NCBI RefSeq assembly: GCF_000633535.1
Contig: NZ_AYMR01000013.1
Location: 37,369-101,368 of the forward strand
DNA: 64,000 bases
DNA from: Leifsonia aquatica H1aii
Lineage (GTDB): Bacteria; Actinomycetota; Actinomycetes; Actinomycetales; Microbacteriaceae
Direction of reading: 5' to 3'
Shown here: piece after piece, positions 24,615 to 34,946 of the stretch
How positions within the stretch are numbered: the stretch's first letter is position 1
Layout: each line of letters starts with the position of its first letter
Notes under the pieces: model-generated
Database searches by the model: none
Told to the model about the DNA's origin: nothing
The model's input: the letters and a program-made list of their open reading frames with translations, nothing else
Translations under genes and position numbers: made by a program

Positions 24615-25694
24615 GTGCAGACGTATACCGCGGCCGTTGTCGCCGCCGGCGGGCAGGGCCGGGTCCACGCCGCCGCCTACCGCGCCGACGAGCGTGTGCG
24701 GCTGGCGGGCATCGCCGACCTCGACCGGGCCGCGGCCGACCGCCTCGCGGCCGACCTCGACATCCCCGCCGCGTTCTCCGACGCCGGGGCCATGCTCGCC
24801 GAGCTCCGCCCCGATCTGCTCAGCGTCTGCACCCCTCCGCAGCACCGTCGCGCCGTGGTCGAGGCCGCCATCGACGCGGGGGTGCGCGCCATCCACTGCG
24901 AGAAGCCGTTCGCGCTGAGCTACGGCGACGCCGTCGCGATGACGGAACGCGCCGCCGACGCGGGCGTGCAGCTCACGGTCAACCTGCAGCGCCGGTTCGA
25001 ACCGGTGCACCGCTTCGCTCGCGGCCAGCTCGACGAGGGCCTCATCGGCGAGCTCGTCAGCATCGAGGGATACTGCCCCAACCTGTTCGACTGGGGCAGC
25101 CACATCGTCGACCTCGCGCTGTTCTACCGGCACGACGCCCCCGTGGAGTGGGTGCTCGGACAGGCGGACGTCAGCACCAACCGCTACGTCTACGGCGTCT
25201 TCGTCGAGACGTCGTCGATCACGCAGATCGCCTGGGCCGACGGCGTGCGCGCCACCATCGCCACCGGCCGGGAGCCGGCCACCCCGATCCTGAACCGCGA
25301 GAACAACCTGGGCCTCATCCTGCAGGGGACACGCGGGCGCATCATCGTCAACGGCCAGGAGGCCGTCGTGCAGCGCTTCGGGGCGGAAGGGATGCGCTTC
25401 CCGTCGCCCTACGCCGGCGATCCGTCGGGCTGGGACCACGGCATCGACCCCGCGATCTTCGCCTGCACCGAGCAGGCCGTCGCCGACCTCGTGGATGCGC
25501 TCGAGCACGGGACCGAACCGGTGCTCGCCGCCCGGCACGCGCTCGCCGGTGCGGAGATCGTGTTCGCGAGCTACGAGAGCGCGCGTTCCCGGCGCCGGGT
25601 CGTGCTCCCGCTCGACGTCTACGACAACGCCCTGATCTCCGGCGTCGCCGACGGGCTCTGGTCGCCCGTGGGTGAGCTGCGGTCGACCTGGTGA
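24615..25694 (+). CDS. Gfo/Idh/MocA-family NAD(P)-dependent sugar dehydrogenase (locus A)
   Basis: 359 aa. The N-terminal Rossmann domain ends with the EKP signature (E96-K97-P98), and the C-terminal domain has the catalytic-region motif DWGSH with D159 and H163. Members oxidise sugar or cyclitol hydroxyls, often at C3 of a glycoside, to keto sugars. GTG 24615 is chosen for its spacing from AAGGAGAG; GTG 24612 is possible. First gene of the operon; it overlaps the ThuA-like gene by 4 nt, so it is probably coupled to it. Confidence 0.88.
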   Translation: MQTYTAAVVAAGGQGRVHAAAYRADERVRLAGIADLDRAAADRLAADLDIPAAFSDAGAMLAELRPDLLSVCTPPQHRRAVVEAAIDAGVRAIHCEKPFALSYGDAVAMTERAADAGVQLTVNLQRRFEPVHRFARGQLDEGLIGELVSIEGYCPNLFDWGSHIVDLALFYRHDAPVEWVLGQADVSTNRYVYGVFVETSSITQIAWADGVRATIATGREPATPILNRENNLGLILQGTRGRIIVNGQEAVVQRFGAEGMRFPSPYAGDPSGWDHGIDPAIFACTEQAVADLVDALEHGTEPVLAARHALAGAEIVFASYESARSRRRVVLPLDVYDNALISGVADGLWSPVGELRSTW

Positions 25695-26482
25695 GCGGCG
25701 ACGACACCGCGACCGCGACGGCGACCGCGACCGCGACGGCGACCGCGACGGCCACGGCGACCGCGACCGTCGTGCTCACCGGCGACGACGTCTACGAGGA
25801 CCTCTTCGGCGCCGGCGTCGAGCTCCAAGGCCTGCTCGCAGCGGAGGGTCTCGCCACGCGCGTCCGCATCGGCTGCGGCGCCCTCGGCCTCGACGATCCG
25901 CGGGAGGACGCCGTCATCGCCCTCTACCGGGCCGCCGGCGACCTCGGGCCGCGGGAGCGCGCGGGACTGCAGGAGGCGGTCGCCGCCGGAGCGGGGCTCC
26001 TCGCCGTGCACTCCACCGCCTACTTCGACGACGGGCCCGCCGAGGACGCCGCGCTCGCCGAGCTGATCGGCGCGCACTACCTCGACCACGGTCCGCAGCC
26101 GCACGAGAGCCGGTACCGCGTCAACCTCGCCGCGCATCCCGTCACCGCCGGGATCGAGGCGTTCGAGCTCGAGCACGAGCACTACCGGCTCGACGTGCGC
26201 CCCGGCGCCGAGGTGCTCGCCTGGCGCGACGCACCCTATGGACGCGAGCCGCTCGTCACCGCGCACCGCTACGGGCGCGGCCGGGTCTGCTACCTGCAGT
26301 TCGGCCACGATCTGCGGGCGTGGGCCTCCACCGGCGTGCGCGCACTGGTCGCCGGCGCCGCCCGCTGGCTCGCCGAACCGGGGACGGCCGCCGCAACAGC
26401 GCCCGGGTCGGCCCCCGTGCCGGCCACCCGGGCCACCCCTTCCACCCGTCCGACCGAGACCGAGGACCGCATCCTGCCATGA
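25691..26482 (+). CDS. ThuA-like protein with a Thr-Ala repeat at the N-terminus (locus A)
   Basis: 263 aa. A type 1 glutamine-amidotransferase-like ThuA fold runs from about residue 27 (VVLTGDDVYEDLF) to about 235, with LLAVHSTAYF at the nucleophile-elbow position where a Cys is replaced, as usual in ThuA. ThuA of rhizobia acts with the Gfo/Idh/MocA protein ThuB on trehalose through a 3-keto intermediate, so a role in keto-glycoside processing after the preceding dehydrogenase is likely. Residues 6-26 are an uninterrupted Thr-Ala repeat. GTGA overlap upstream and ATGA overlap downstream. Confidence 0.8.
   Translation: MSGDDTATATATATATATATATATATVVLTGDDVYEDLFGAGVELQGLLAAEGLATRVRIGCGALGLDDPREDAVIALYRAAGDLGPRERAGLQEAVAAGAGLLAVHSTAYFDDGPAEDAALAELIGAHYLDHGPQPHESRYRVNLAAHPVTAGIEAFELEHEHYRLDVRPGAEVLAWRDAPYGREPLVTAHRYGRGRVCYLQFGHDLRAWASTGVRALVAGAARWLAEPGTAAATAPGSAPVPATRATPSTRPTETEDRILP
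25706..25768 (+). repeat. 63-bp ACNGCG simple repeat encoding Thr-Ala dipeptides
   Basis: Ten ACNGCN units plus one ACC lie inside the 5' end of the ThuA-like gene. All changes are at third positions apart from one GCC. The repeat is a multiple of 6 bp per unit, so slippage keeps the frame. Confidence 0.85.
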
Positions 26483-27453
26483 GAGTGCTCCTGAGACGAG
26501 CCGTCTTCTATCTGATCACCGCCTGGGCGGCGATCAGCCTGAACTTCCTGCTTCCGCGCATCATGCCCGGCAGCCCCGCCGACGCCCTGATCGCCAAGTT
26601 CCACGGCAAGCTGTCGCCGCAGGCGATCGAAGCCCTGCGCGTGCTGTTCGGCCAGAGCGACGCCAGCCTCTGGCAGCAGTACCTCGACTACTGGAAGAAC
26701 CTGTTCAGCGGCAACTTCGGCATCTCGTACGCCTATTACCCGACGCCGGTCTCCGAGGTGCTGGCCAGCAGCATCGGCTGGACGCTGGTGCTCATCACGG
26801 TCTGCACCGTGCTCGGGTTCGTGATCGGCACCGGGCTCGGGATGATCGTCGGCTGGAAGCGGGGGAGCTGGCTGGACGGCCTCATCCCCGTGACGACGCT
26901 GCTGTCGAGCATCCCCTACTTCTGGTTCGCCATCTGCGTCGTGCTGATCTTCTCGATCATCCTGCACTGGTTCCCGCTGTCGGGAGGCTATGCGGTCACC
27001 GAGACGATCGGCTGGAACCTCGGCTTCATCGGCAGCGCCACCTACTACGCGATCCTTCCCGCCCTCACGATCGTCGTCGCATCCATCGGCGGCTGGCTGA
27101 TCGGGATGCGCAACATGATGGTCACCACGCTCAGTGAGGACTACGTGCGCCTGGCCGAGGCGAAGGGCCTCTCCAAGCGGAGGGTGATGGTCACCTATGC
27201 GGCGCGCAACGCCATCCTGCCGTCGTTCTCGAGCTTCGCGATGTCGCTCGGCTTCGTGGTCGGCGGCTCGATCGTGACCGAGGTGGTCTTCAACTACCCC
27301 GGCATCGGGACGGTGCTCTTCAAAGCGGCGCAGGCGCAGGACTACCCGCTGATGCAGGGCATCTTCCTGGTCATCACCATCACCGTGCTGATCGCGAACA
27401 TGCTCGCCGACCTCATGTACGTCTTCCTCGACCCCCGCACCCGAGAGAGCTGA
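26479..27453 (+). CDS. Oligopeptide-type ABC importer permease, DppB/OppB-like (locus A)
   Basis: 324 aa with six membrane helices. The N-terminus FYLITAWAAISLNFLLPRIMPGSP is the family hallmark; the EAA loop (DYVRLAEAKGLSKRRVMVTY) contacts the ATPase. This class carries dipeptides, oligopeptides, nickel, and also di- and oligosaccharides. Start codon overlaps the ThuA-like stop (ATGA). Confidence 0.92.
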   Translation: MRVLLRRAVFYLITAWAAISLNFLLPRIMPGSPADALIAKFHGKLSPQAIEALRVLFGQSDASLWQQYLDYWKNLFSGNFGISYAYYPTPVSEVLASSIGWTLVLITVCTVLGFVIGTGLGMIVGWKRGSWLDGLIPVTTLLSSIPYFWFAICVVLIFSIILHWFPLSGGYAVTETIGWNLGFIGSATYYAILPALTIVVASIGGWLIGMRNMMVTTLSEDYVRLAEAKGLSKRRVMVTYAARNAILPSFSSFAMSLGFVVGGSIVTEVVFNYPGIGTVLFKAAQAQDYPLMQGIFLVITITVLIANMLADLMYVFLDPRTRES

Positions 27454-27464
27454 GAGCGCATCCC

Positions 27465-29558
27465 ATGGCCATCACCACCGCCACCGTCGCCGAGGCCGAG
27501 TCCGGCGAGACCGACACCCCCACCTCGCGCTTCGCCTGGATGCTCGCCTTCCGCCGCCCGTGGACGCTCACCGGCGTCATCATCGTCGCCGTGTTCTGCG
27601 TGCTCGCGATCATCGGCCCCTGGATCGCCCCGTTCGACCCGTCCGCGGTCAGCAAGCAGACGCTCGCGCCGCCGAGCCCGGAGCACTGGCTGGGCACGAC
27701 CCAGACCGGCCAGGACGTGTTCTCGCAGATGCTGTACGGCACGCAGATCTCCCTCCTCGTCGGAGTGGGCGCCGCCGTCGTCGCCACCGTGCTGTCGGTC
27801 ATCGTCGGACTCGCGGCCGGCTACCTCGGCGGCCTCTCGGACGAGCTGCTCTCCCTGCTGGCCAACGTGTTCCTGGTGATCCCGGCCCTGCCGTTGACCG
27901 TGATCCTCGCGTCGTACCTGCCGAAGTCCGGCTCGCTCGGCATCATCCTGGTGATCTCGATCACGGGATGGGCGTGGGGCGCCCGCGTGCTGCGGGCCCA
28001 GACGCTCTCGCTCCGCAAACGCGACTTCGTGGAGGCGGCGCGGGCGACCGGCGAGCGCACCTCGAGCATCATCTTCCGCGACATCTTCCCGAACCAGATC
28101 GCGGTGATTGCGGCCAGCTTCCTCGGCACCGTGACCGGAGCCATCCTGACCCAGGCGAGCCTGGCATTCCTCGGGCTCACGAACGTCACCGAGTGGTCGT
28201 GGGGCACCATCCTCTACTGGGCGCAGGTGTCGAGCGCGATGCTGACCGGCGCCTGGTGGTGGTTCGTGCCGGCCGGCCTGGCGATCGCCCTGCTGGGCAC
28301 TGGGCTCTCGCTGGTGAACTTCGGCATCGACGAGTTCATCAACCCGCGGCTGCGGCAGGCGGGGATCGGGACGAAGAAAGCGCAGAAGGCCCAGGCCCGG
28401 GCGCAGCGGGCCAAGGTGGTCCGGCGCCCCGGGGCGCGTGCCCGTGGCGAGCGCCCGCCGCACCGCCCGTTCGACCCGGCCACCAGCGACGTCATCCTGC
28501 GGGTCGAGAACCTCCACGTCGACTACATCGGGGAGTCGTCGGTCACCCCGGCCGTCAACGACGTGTCGCTCGCCCTGCGCCGCGGCGAGGTGCTCGGCAT
28601 CGCGGGAGAGTCCGGCTCCGGCAAATCGACCCTCGCCTACGCGATCACCCGGCTGCACAAGCCGCCGGCGCAGATCACCAGCGGCCGGATGCTCTACACG
28701 AACCCCGACGGCTCCGTGATCGACATCCTCGACATGAGCGACGCCGACCTGCGCGACTTCCGCTGGGAGGAGCTGTCGATCGTCTTCCAGTCCGCGATGC
28801 ACGCGCTGAACCCCGTGCTCACCGTCGGCGCGCAGATCGACGACGTGCTGCGGGCGCACCGGCCCGGGATGTCGCCGGCCGAGCGTGCGGCGCGGGTGGT
28901 CGAGCTGCTCGGGCTCGTCGGCATCCAGACCGACCGGGTGAACGCCTACCCGCACGAGCTCTCCGGCGGCATGCGCCAGCGCGCGATGATCGCCGTCGGG
29001 CTCGCCCTCGACCCCGAGATCATCGTGATGGACGAGCCGACCACCGCCCTCGACGTGGTGATCCAGCGGCAGATCATCGAGAAGATCATCGAGCTGAAGG
29101 ACCGCCTCGGCTTCGCGGTCGTCTTCATCACCCACGACCTCTCGCTGCTGATCGAGCTGTCGGACACCATCGCCGTGATGTACGCCGGCCGGGTGGTCGA
29201 GCTGGCCGACGCCGACGAGTTCTACCGCAACCCCCGGCACCCCTACAGCCAGGGCCTGCTCGGCTCCTTCCCGACGCTCTCCGGCCCCAAGCGCGAGCTC
29301 GCGGGCATCCCGGGCTCCCCGCCCGACCTGCGCCGGCTGCCGTCCGGATGCGCCTTCGCGGACCGCTGCCCGCTCGCGTTCGACCGCTGCCACGAGGTCG
29401 TCCCCGAGCTGCTGAAGCTGTCGGGACCCGCCGAGTGGCGGCAGGCCGAGGCCGCCTGCCTGCTTTACGAGGGCGACGGCACCGCGCCGGACCGCCCCGC
29501 CGCCGACCGCCCGGATGAGGACGGCGCCGACGCCGTCGAGATGGAGGACGCCCGATGA
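27465..29558 (+). CDS. Fused oligopeptide-type ABC permease (DppC) and ATPase (DppD) (locus A)
   Basis: 697-aa two-domain protein. Residues 1-300 are a DppC-like permease (EAA loop [20 protein letters not shown]); a basic linker of about 40 residues follows; residues 340-697 are a DppD-like ATPase with Walker [10 protein letters not shown] (about 381-389), signature LSGGMRQR (about 498) and Walker B aspartate D523 in [12 protein letters not shown]. Two Cys pairs near the C-terminus belong to the oligopeptide-transport C-terminal domain. The fusion fixes a 1:1 ratio of the two subunits. The equivalent proteins in locus B are separate genes. Confidence 0.93.
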   Translation: MAITTATVAEAESGETDTPTSRFAWMLAFRRPWTLTGVIIVAVFCVLAIIGPWIAPFDPSAVSKQTLAPPSPEHWLGTTQTGQDVFSQMLYGTQISLLVGVGAAVVATVLSVIVGLAAGYLGGLSDELLSLLANVFLVIPALPLTVILASYLPKSGSLGIILVISITGWAWGARVLRAQTLSLRKRDFVEAARATGERTSSIIFRDIFPNQIAVIAASFLGTVTGAILTQASLAFLGLTNVTEWSWGTILYWAQVSSAMLTGAWWWFVPAGLAIALLGTGLSLVNFGIDEFINPRLRQAGIGTKKAQKAQARAQRAKVVRRPGARARGERPPHRPFDPATSDVILRVENLHVDYIGESSVTPAVNDVSLALRRGEVLGIAGESGSGKSTLAYAITRLHKPPAQITSGRMLYTNPDGSVIDILDMSDADLRDFRWEELSIVFQSAMHALNPVLTVGAQIDDVLRAHRPGMSPAERAARVVELLGLVGIQTDRVNAYPHELSGGMRQRAMIAVGLALDPEIIVMDEPTTALDVVIQRQIIEKIIELKDRLGFAVVFITHDLSLLIELSDTIAVMYAGRVVELADADEFYRNPRHPYSQGLLGSFPTLSGPKRELAGIPGSPPDLRRLPSGCAFADRCPLAFDRCHEVVPELLKLSGPAEWRQAEAACLLYEGDGTAPDRPAADRPDEDGADAVEMEDAR

Positions 29559-30724
29559 CTACGATCGAGACCGCGCCCGCCGCCGCACCCGGACGCTCCG
29601 ACGTCCCCGTGCTGGAGGCGCTGCACGTCACCAAGCACTTCCCGGCCCGGGGCCGATTGTTCGCCCGCGGCCCCAAGCGCGTCGTGCACGCCGCCGACGA
29701 CGTCTCGCTCGCGCTGCACGCCGGACGCATCATGGCGCTGGTGGGGGAGTCCGGCTCGGGAAAGTCCACCTTCGCCCGGCTGCTCGCCCAGCTGCACCCG
29801 GTCACCAGCGGCGAGATCCGCTACCGCGGGCAGACGGTGCGTGTGAAGGGCGGCCGGTCGCTGCGCGAGCATGTCAGCCGGGTGCAGCTGATCCTGCAGG
29901 ACCCGTTCGGCTCCTTCAACCCGGTGGCGACGATCGCGCGCACGCTGACCCGCGCGGTGCGCATCCACCACCCGAAGGCGTCCGTGAAGGAGCAGACAGC
30001 CATCATCGACGACCTGCTCGGGCAGGTGAGCCTCCGCCCCGCTCGGCAGTTCACCGAGAAGTTCCCGCACGAGCTCTCCGGCGGCCAGCTGCAGCGCATC
30101 TCCATCGCCCGGGCCCTCGCGGCGAACCCCGACGTGTTCCTCGCAGACGAGCCGGTGTCGAGCCTCGACGTGTCCATCCGGCTCGGCGTGCTGAACCTGC
30201 TGCGCCGGCTCGTGGAGGAGCGCGGAGTCGCCCTGCTGTACGTGACGCACGACATCGCCTCCGCCCGCTACTTCGCCGAGGACACCAGCGTGATGTACGC
30301 CGGGCAGCTGGTGGAGGCCGGGCCCAGCGAGACCGTGACGCAGAAGGCCGCCCACCCGTACACGCAGTTGCTCATCGCCTCCGCCCCCGACCCCTCGCGG
30401 CCGGACGACGAACGCCCGCGCGACATCGGGCAGCCGCCGAGCCTCATCGACCCGCCGAGCGGCTGCCGGTTCCACCCGCGCTGCCCGTTCGCCATGGACC
30501 GCTGCCGCACCGATGCGCCCGCCGCCTTCGCCCTCGACGACGGCCAGTGGGCGAAGTGCTGGCTCTACGCGGACGACGCGGAGGCCGCAGGCAAGCGCGC
30601 CGAGAACGCCGCCGCGTACGGGCTCGGCCCCGTGCGCCCCGCCGGGCGCCGCCTCACCACCGGGCCGCACGCGGCCCCCACAGACGCTCCAGCACCAACC
30701 GAAACCAAGGGAGACCAGCAATGA
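29555..30724 (+). CDS. Oligopeptide-type ABC importer ATPase, DppF-like (locus A)
   Basis: 389 aa. Walker [10 protein letters not shown] (64-72), signature LSGGQ (174-178), Walker B D198-E199 in [11 protein letters not shown], and a C-terminal Cys-containing domain ([15 protein letters not shown]). It pairs with the ATPase half of the fused protein to power import. ATGA overlaps at both ends show tight coupling within the operon. Confidence 0.92.
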   Translation: MTTIETAPAAAPGRSDVPVLEALHVTKHFPARGRLFARGPKRVVHAADDVSLALHAGRIMALVGESGSGKSTFARLLAQLHPVTSGEIRYRGQTVRVKGGRSLREHVSRVQLILQDPFGSFNPVATIARTLTRAVRIHHPKASVKEQTAIIDDLLGQVSLRPARQFTEKFPHELSGGQLQRISIARALAANPDVFLADEPVSSLDVSIRLGVLNLLRRLVEERGVALLYVTHDIASARYFAEDTSVMYAGQLVEAGPSETVTQKAAHPYTQLLIASAPDPSRPDDERPRDIGQPPSLIDPPSGCRFHPRCPFAMDRCRTDAPAAFALDDGQWAKCWLYADDAEAAGKRAENAAAYGLGPVRPAGRRLTTGPHAAPTDAPAPTETKGDQQ

Positions 30725-32379
30725 ATCGCAGAAGGTCCGTGCGCCGCGCCCTCATCGGCGCGACGCTCGCCGCCTCACTCGTCGTACCGCTCGCCGCCTG
30801 CTCGTCGAACGGTTCGAATTCGAGCGACGGACTGATCCTCAACGTGGCGAGTCAGTCCGACAGCCTCACCCAGTCCTTCAACCCGTACCTGCCGAACACC
30901 GCGCAGGGCGCGACCTACACGAACCAGGGCGCCGGCGGCTTCATCTACGAGCCGCTCGTGCAGATCAACAACGTCGACATCGGCAAGGACATCCCCTGGC
31001 TCGCCAAGTCGTGGGAGTGGTCGAACGAGAACAAGACGCTCACCCTGCACCTGCAGACCGGCGTCAAGTGGACCGACGGCCAGAAGTTCTCGGCCGACGA
31101 CGTCGTCTTCACCTACGACATGCTGAAGAAGTACCCCGCGCTGAACGTCGGCGGGGTCGACTTCGACACCATCACCGCCCCCGACGCCGACACCGTGGTC
31201 ATGACCTTCACCTCGCCGTCCGAGACGAAGTTCACCTCGCTCGTCGGTGCCGCGATCGTGTCGAAGCACATCTGGTCGAAAGTTGGCGACCCCACCACAT
31301 ACGTCGACAAGAACCCGGTCGGCACCGGCCCGTTCACCCTCGACACCTTCTCGCCGCAGAGCTTCGTGCTCAAGACGAACAAGGACTACTGGCAGGACCC
31401 GGCGAAGATCGGCGGCATCCGGTTCATCCCCTACAAGGACAACCAGGGGCAGACCAACGCGCTGGTGCAGGGGCAGGCCGACTGGTCGGGCACCTACATC
31501 GCCGACGCCGAGAAGACCTATCTCTCCAAGAGCAAGGACAACCACTACTGGGCGCCCGTCGTGGGCTCGGACGGTCTGATCCCGAACCTGGAGAAGTGGC
31601 CGCTCAGCGACATCGCGGTGCGCCGCGCGATCAGCCTCGGGGTGGACCGCGCCCAGGTCGGCGCCGCGACCGACTCCCCGCCGGCCACCAGCCAGACCGG
31701 CCTGCCGATGCCGGCCTTCGAGAGCGAGGTCGCCGCGAAGTACAAGGGCCTCGACTTCAAGCAGGACAAGCCGGCCGCCGAGAAGCAGCTGACCGACGCC
31801 GGCTACACCAAGGGCTCGGACGGCTACTACGAGAAGGACGGCAAGAAGGTCGAGTTCTCGGTCAGCTTCCCCGCGTCGTACACGGACATCGCGGCCCGCG
31901 CCCAGGTGCTCGTCTCGCAGCTGAAGGACATCGGGATCAAGCTCGACATCGACACCACGTCGGTGAACGACATCAACAAGATCACCGCCGACGGCACCTT
32001 CCAGTCCACGATCGGCTACCCGGTCGGCCCGGCGCCGCGCGCGTTCAACATCTACGACTCGATGATGAACCCGAACAAGTACTACCCCCTGGGGCAGGCG
32101 ACGCCGACGTTCGAGAACATCGAGCGCTTCAACGACCCGGTCGCGAAGGAGCTGTTCGCGCAGTACCCGCTCGCGACCACCGACGAGGAGCGCGCGAGCA
32201 TCCTCGAGAAGCTGCAGGGCATCTGGATCGACCAGCTGCCGATGATCGTGATGTTCTACTGGGGCAACTACGGCGACTGGAGCAGCGCGAAGGTCACCGG
32301 CTGGCCCAGTGAGAAGGACCCCTACTTCGCTCCCTACCCCAACCCGGTGGTGGCGCTGAAGCTGAAGCCGGTCTCCTGA
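30721..32379 (+). CDS. Family 5 extracellular solute-binding lipoprotein (locus A)
   Basis: 552-aa substrate receptor of the importer. Signal peptide with lipobox LAAC, lipidated Cys27. The body has family 5 features ([31 protein letters not shown]). Family 5 proteins bind peptides but also cellobiose-like sugars and glycosides; in this operon of sugar dehydrogenases a glycoside is the more likely ligand (inference). Unusually it lies after the transporter genes and is followed by a strong stem-loop. Confidence 0.92.
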   Translation: MNRRRSVRRALIGATLAASLVVPLAACSSNGSNSSDGLILNVASQSDSLTQSFNPYLPNTAQGATYTNQGAGGFIYEPLVQINNVDIGKDIPWLAKSWEWSNENKTLTLHLQTGVKWTDGQKFSADDVVFTYDMLKKYPALNVGGVDFDTITAPDADTVVMTFTSPSETKFTSLVGAAIVSKHIWSKVGDPTTYVDKNPVGTGPFTLDTFSPQSFVLKTNKDYWQDPAKIGGIRFIPYKDNQGQTNALVQGQADWSGTYIADAEKTYLSKSKDNHYWAPVVGSDGLIPNLEKWPLSDIAVRRAISLGVDRAQVGAATDSPPATSQTGLPMPAFESEVAAKYKGLDFKQDKPAAEKQLTDAGYTKGSDGYYEKDGKKVEFSVSFPASYTDIAARAQVLVSQLKDIGIKLDIDTTSVNDINKITADGTFQSTIGYPVGPAPRAFNIYDSMMNPNKYYPLGQATPTFENIERFNDPVAKELFAQYPLATTDEERASILEKLQGIWIDQLPMIVMFYWGNYGDWSSAKVTGWPSEKDPYFAPYPNPVVALKLKPVS

Positions 32380-32406
32380 CCGTCGGGAGCACCAGCTGAG
32401 ACCGCT

Positions 32407-32439
32407 CGCGGGCGGGCCGGGACGACCGGCCCGCCCGCG
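32407..32439 (+). terminator. Perfect 14-bp stem, 5-nt loop, behind the locus A binding-protein gene
   Basis: CGCGGGCGGGCCGG (32407-32420) pairs exactly with 32426-32439 around GACGA. There is no U-tract. Its position inside an operon suggests partial termination or 3'-end protection giving extra binding-protein mRNA. The same geometry occurs behind the locus B binding-protein gene. Confidence 0.75.
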
Positions 32440-32461
32440 GCACGGACAACGAGAAGACGAG

Positions 32462-33130
32462 ATGAGCCGCAACAGATCCGCACTCGTCGTCGTGAACGGC
32501 GACGACATCCACCACGACCTCCTCACCGCCTCGCAGGTGTACCAGCAACTGGGCATCGAGGCCGGCCTCGTGACCCGGCGCGGGATGGGGATGAACCGCT
32601 TCGTCGACGCCCGGCCCGAGACGGCCGGGGCCGACACCTACCTGCTCTACACCTCCGGCGGACAGTTCCCGACGGAGCAGCAGGAGGCGCTCGCCGCCGC
32701 GGTCGCCGGGGGCAAGGGCCTCGTCGGCGTGCACGGCGCCAACATCCTCGGCTGGTCGGGCGACGGGCTGGATCCGGCGGACCGGCCGATGTTCGACCTG
32801 CTCGGCAACCGGTACCTCTCCCACGGGCCGGGCCACCACGAGGGACGGCACACGGTCGAGATCGTCGGGGAGCACCCGATCACCGCGGGGATCGACGACT
32901 TCGAGCTCTTCGACGAGTACTACGAGTTCGAGCTCGCCGACGACGACGTGCAGGTGCTGGCCCAGCGCCACCGCGCCGACGGTGTCGTGATCCCCGTGAT
33001 GTACGCGCGGGAGGTCGGCGCCGGCCGCGTCGTCTACCTGGCGCTCGGCCACGATCTGCGTGCGTGGGGCGAGCCGCCCGTGCGCGAACTGGTGCGGCGC
33101 GCGCTGCAGTGGACGGCGGGCGCCCGGTGA
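32462..33130 (+). CDS. Second ThuA-like protein (locus A)
   Basis: 222 aa, a paralogue of the protein at 25691 without its repeat and C-terminal tail. LVVVNGDDIHHDLL at the start, LVGVHGANILGW at the elbow region and a conserved VVYLALGHDLRAW near the end (VCYLQFGHDLRAW in the other) mark the kinship. Two ThuA-like proteins in one operon suggest a heteromer or two successive steps on a keto sugar. It overlaps the next gene by GTGA. Confidence 0.82.
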   Translation: MSRNRSALVVVNGDDIHHDLLTASQVYQQLGIEAGLVTRRGMGMNRFVDARPETAGADTYLLYTSGGQFPTEQQEALAAAVAGGKGLVGVHGANILGWSGDGLDPADRPMFDLLGNRYLSHGPGHHEGRHTVEIVGEHPITAGIDDFELFDEYYEFELADDDVQVLAQRHRADGVVIPVMYAREVGAGRVVYLALGHDLRAWGEPPVRELVRRALQWTAGAR

Positions 33131-33915
33131 GCGCCGCGACGGTGCGCACCGCTGCGCCGATCGCGGTCATGGGCTACACGATCCTGGAGCAGGCACGTGC
33201 AGACCTGGAAGGAACGTTCGACCGCGTCGCCGGGATCGGCTACCTCGGGGTCGAGACCTACGGGCTGGTCGAGGAGTACGGCCCGGAGCGCGTGCGTGCC
33301 GCCGCCGACGCCGCCGGACTCGCGATCACCAGCGCCCACACGCCGTTCCCCGCCGGGCAGGGCGCGGATCGCCTGCTGGACGCCGCCGAGGCGCTCGGGG
33401 CGGACACGCTGGTCTGGTCGATGGAGCGGGAGGAGTTCGACTCTCCCGCCGCCATCGCGGCCGGGGTGCTGCGGGTGAACGAGGCCGCGGAGCGGGCCGC
33501 CGCGCGCGGCCTCGCGATCGGCTACCACAACCACTTCGCCGAGTTCGCGAACACGTTCGACGGGCGGCAGGCGTACGACCTCCTGCTCGAGCTGCTCGAC
33601 CCGCGGGTCGTGATCGAGCTCGACGCCTACTGGGCGCGGATGGGCGGCGCGGATCCCGCCGAGGTGCTGACCCGGCTGGGCGAGCGCGCCCGGCTCGTGC
33701 ACATCAAGGACGGACCCGCGGTGAGCTACGAGGACGACGTGATGGTGCCGATCGGCGCCGGAGCGATGGACTGGGAGCGCATCCTGACCGCGCCGTCCGG
33801 CCTCCGCTGGCACATCGTGGAGCTGGAACGCCTCGCCGTCGACACGTTCGACGCCCTGGAGGAGTCGTACCGTCACCTGGTCGGCTCCGGACTCTCCGAA
33901 GGGAGGACCTCATGA
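33127..33915 (+). CDS. TIM-barrel sugar phosphate isomerase/epimerase-like protein (locus A)
   Basis: 262 aa of the xylose-isomerase-like/AP-endonuclease-2 superfamily. Likely divalent-metal ligands are in GYHNHFAEF (H134, H136), IELDAYW (E164, D166) and LVHIKD. Relatives next to Gfo/Idh/MocA dehydrogenases act on keto sugars: inosose dehydratase/isomerase (IolE, MocC), keto-levoglucosan eliminase and C-deglycosidases. Here cleavage or isomerisation of the keto sugar made by the dehydrogenase is the likely role (inference). Confidence 0.83.
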   Translation: MSAATVRTAAPIAVMGYTILEQARADLEGTFDRVAGIGYLGVETYGLVEEYGPERVRAAADAAGLAITSAHTPFPAGQGADRLLDAAEALGADTLVWSMEREEFDSPAAIAAGVLRVNEAAERAAARGLAIGYHNHFAEFANTFDGRQAYDLLLELLDPRVVIELDAYWARMGGADPAEVLTRLGERARLVHIKDGPAVSYEDDVMVPIGAGAMDWERILTAPSGLRWHIVELERLAVDTFDALEESYRHLVGSGLSEGRTS

Positions 33916-34910
33916 GCGGCCGCATCCTGTTGCTCGGCGGCAACGGCATGATCGGCTCGGCGGCCGCGCGCGAGGCCGTCGCCTCCGGCGCCGAACTCAC
34001 GATCGTCACCCGCTCGGCACCGCGCCGCCCCGTCCCCGAGGGCGCGCGGGTGCTCAACGGCGACGTGCGCGACCCCGCGGCGCTCGCCGCGCTGCTCGGC
34101 GACGAGCGCTGGGACGCCGTCGTCAACTGGGTCGCCTTCACTCCGGCCGACCTGGCGGGCCACGTCGAGTACTTCGGGCGACGCACCGGCCAGTACGTGC
34201 TCATCTCGACCTGCTCGGTCTTCGGGCGGCCCGTCCCGCTCCTGCCGATCACCGAGTCGAGCCCACGCCGTCAGCCGGTCTTCGGCTACGCGCGCGACAA
34301 GATCGCCTGCGAGCTGCTGCTGGAGGAGGCGTACCGCGAGCAGGGCTTCCCGCTCACGATCGTGCGGCCCTTCCACACCTACGACGAGACCACCGTCCCG
34401 CTGCTGTCCGGCTGGACGGCCGTGGAGCGGATGCGCTCCGGTGCTCCCGTGCTCGTGCACGGCGACGGCAGCTCGCTGTGGACCCTCATGCATTCCAGCG
34501 ACTTCGCCCGCGCGTTCGTCCCCCTGCTCGGGGAAGGCCACGCCATCGGCGAGAGCGTGAACGTGGTGAGCGGCGACGTGCTCACCTGGGACCAGATCCA
34601 CCTGGAGCTGGCCCGCGCCGCCGGGGCACGCGACCCGCTGCTGGTGCACCGGTCGAGCCAGACGATCGCGGAGGAGATCCCGGGCTGGGACGAGGTGCTG
34701 GAGCACGACTTCCGGCACACGATGCTGTTCGACACCACGAAGCTGCAGCGACTCGTGCCGGGGTTCGCACCGCAGGTCTCCTTCGCCGAGGGAGCGCGCC
34801 GGATCGTACGCCACCACGACGGGCACCCGGAGACCCGCGGCGTCGACGACGAGCTCGCCGCGGCGTTCGACCGTCTCGCTACCCGCTCCGACCGGTCCCG
34901 AGTGGTATGA
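33912..34910 (+). CDS. Extended SDR, NAD-dependent epimerase/dehydratase family (locus A)
   Basis: 332 aa. The Rossmann glycine motif GGNGMIGS is at residues 9-16; the catalytic set is in LISTCSVFG and the YxxxK motif YARDKIACE. Probably a reductase or epimerase acting on the sugar product of the pathway. It overlaps the TIM-barrel gene by ATGA. The GntR gene follows after 36 nt. Confidence 0.85.
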   Translation: MSGRILLLGGNGMIGSAAAREAVASGAELTIVTRSAPRRPVPEGARVLNGDVRDPAALAALLGDERWDAVVNWVAFTPADLAGHVEYFGRRTGQYVLISTCSVFGRPVPLLPITESSPRRQPVFGYARDKIACELLLEEAYREQGFPLTIVRPFHTYDETTVPLLSGWTAVERMRSGAPVLVHGDGSSLWTLMHSSDFARAFVPLLGEGHAIGESVNVVSGDVLTWDQIHLELARAAGARDPLLVHRSSQTIAEEIPGWDEVLEHDFRHTMLFDTTKLQRLVPGFAPQVSFAEGARRIVRHHDGHPETRGVDDELAAAFDRLATRSDRSRVV

Positions 34911-34946
34911 ATGAGGCACGCGATCGGCAAGGGGAGGATAGCCACT

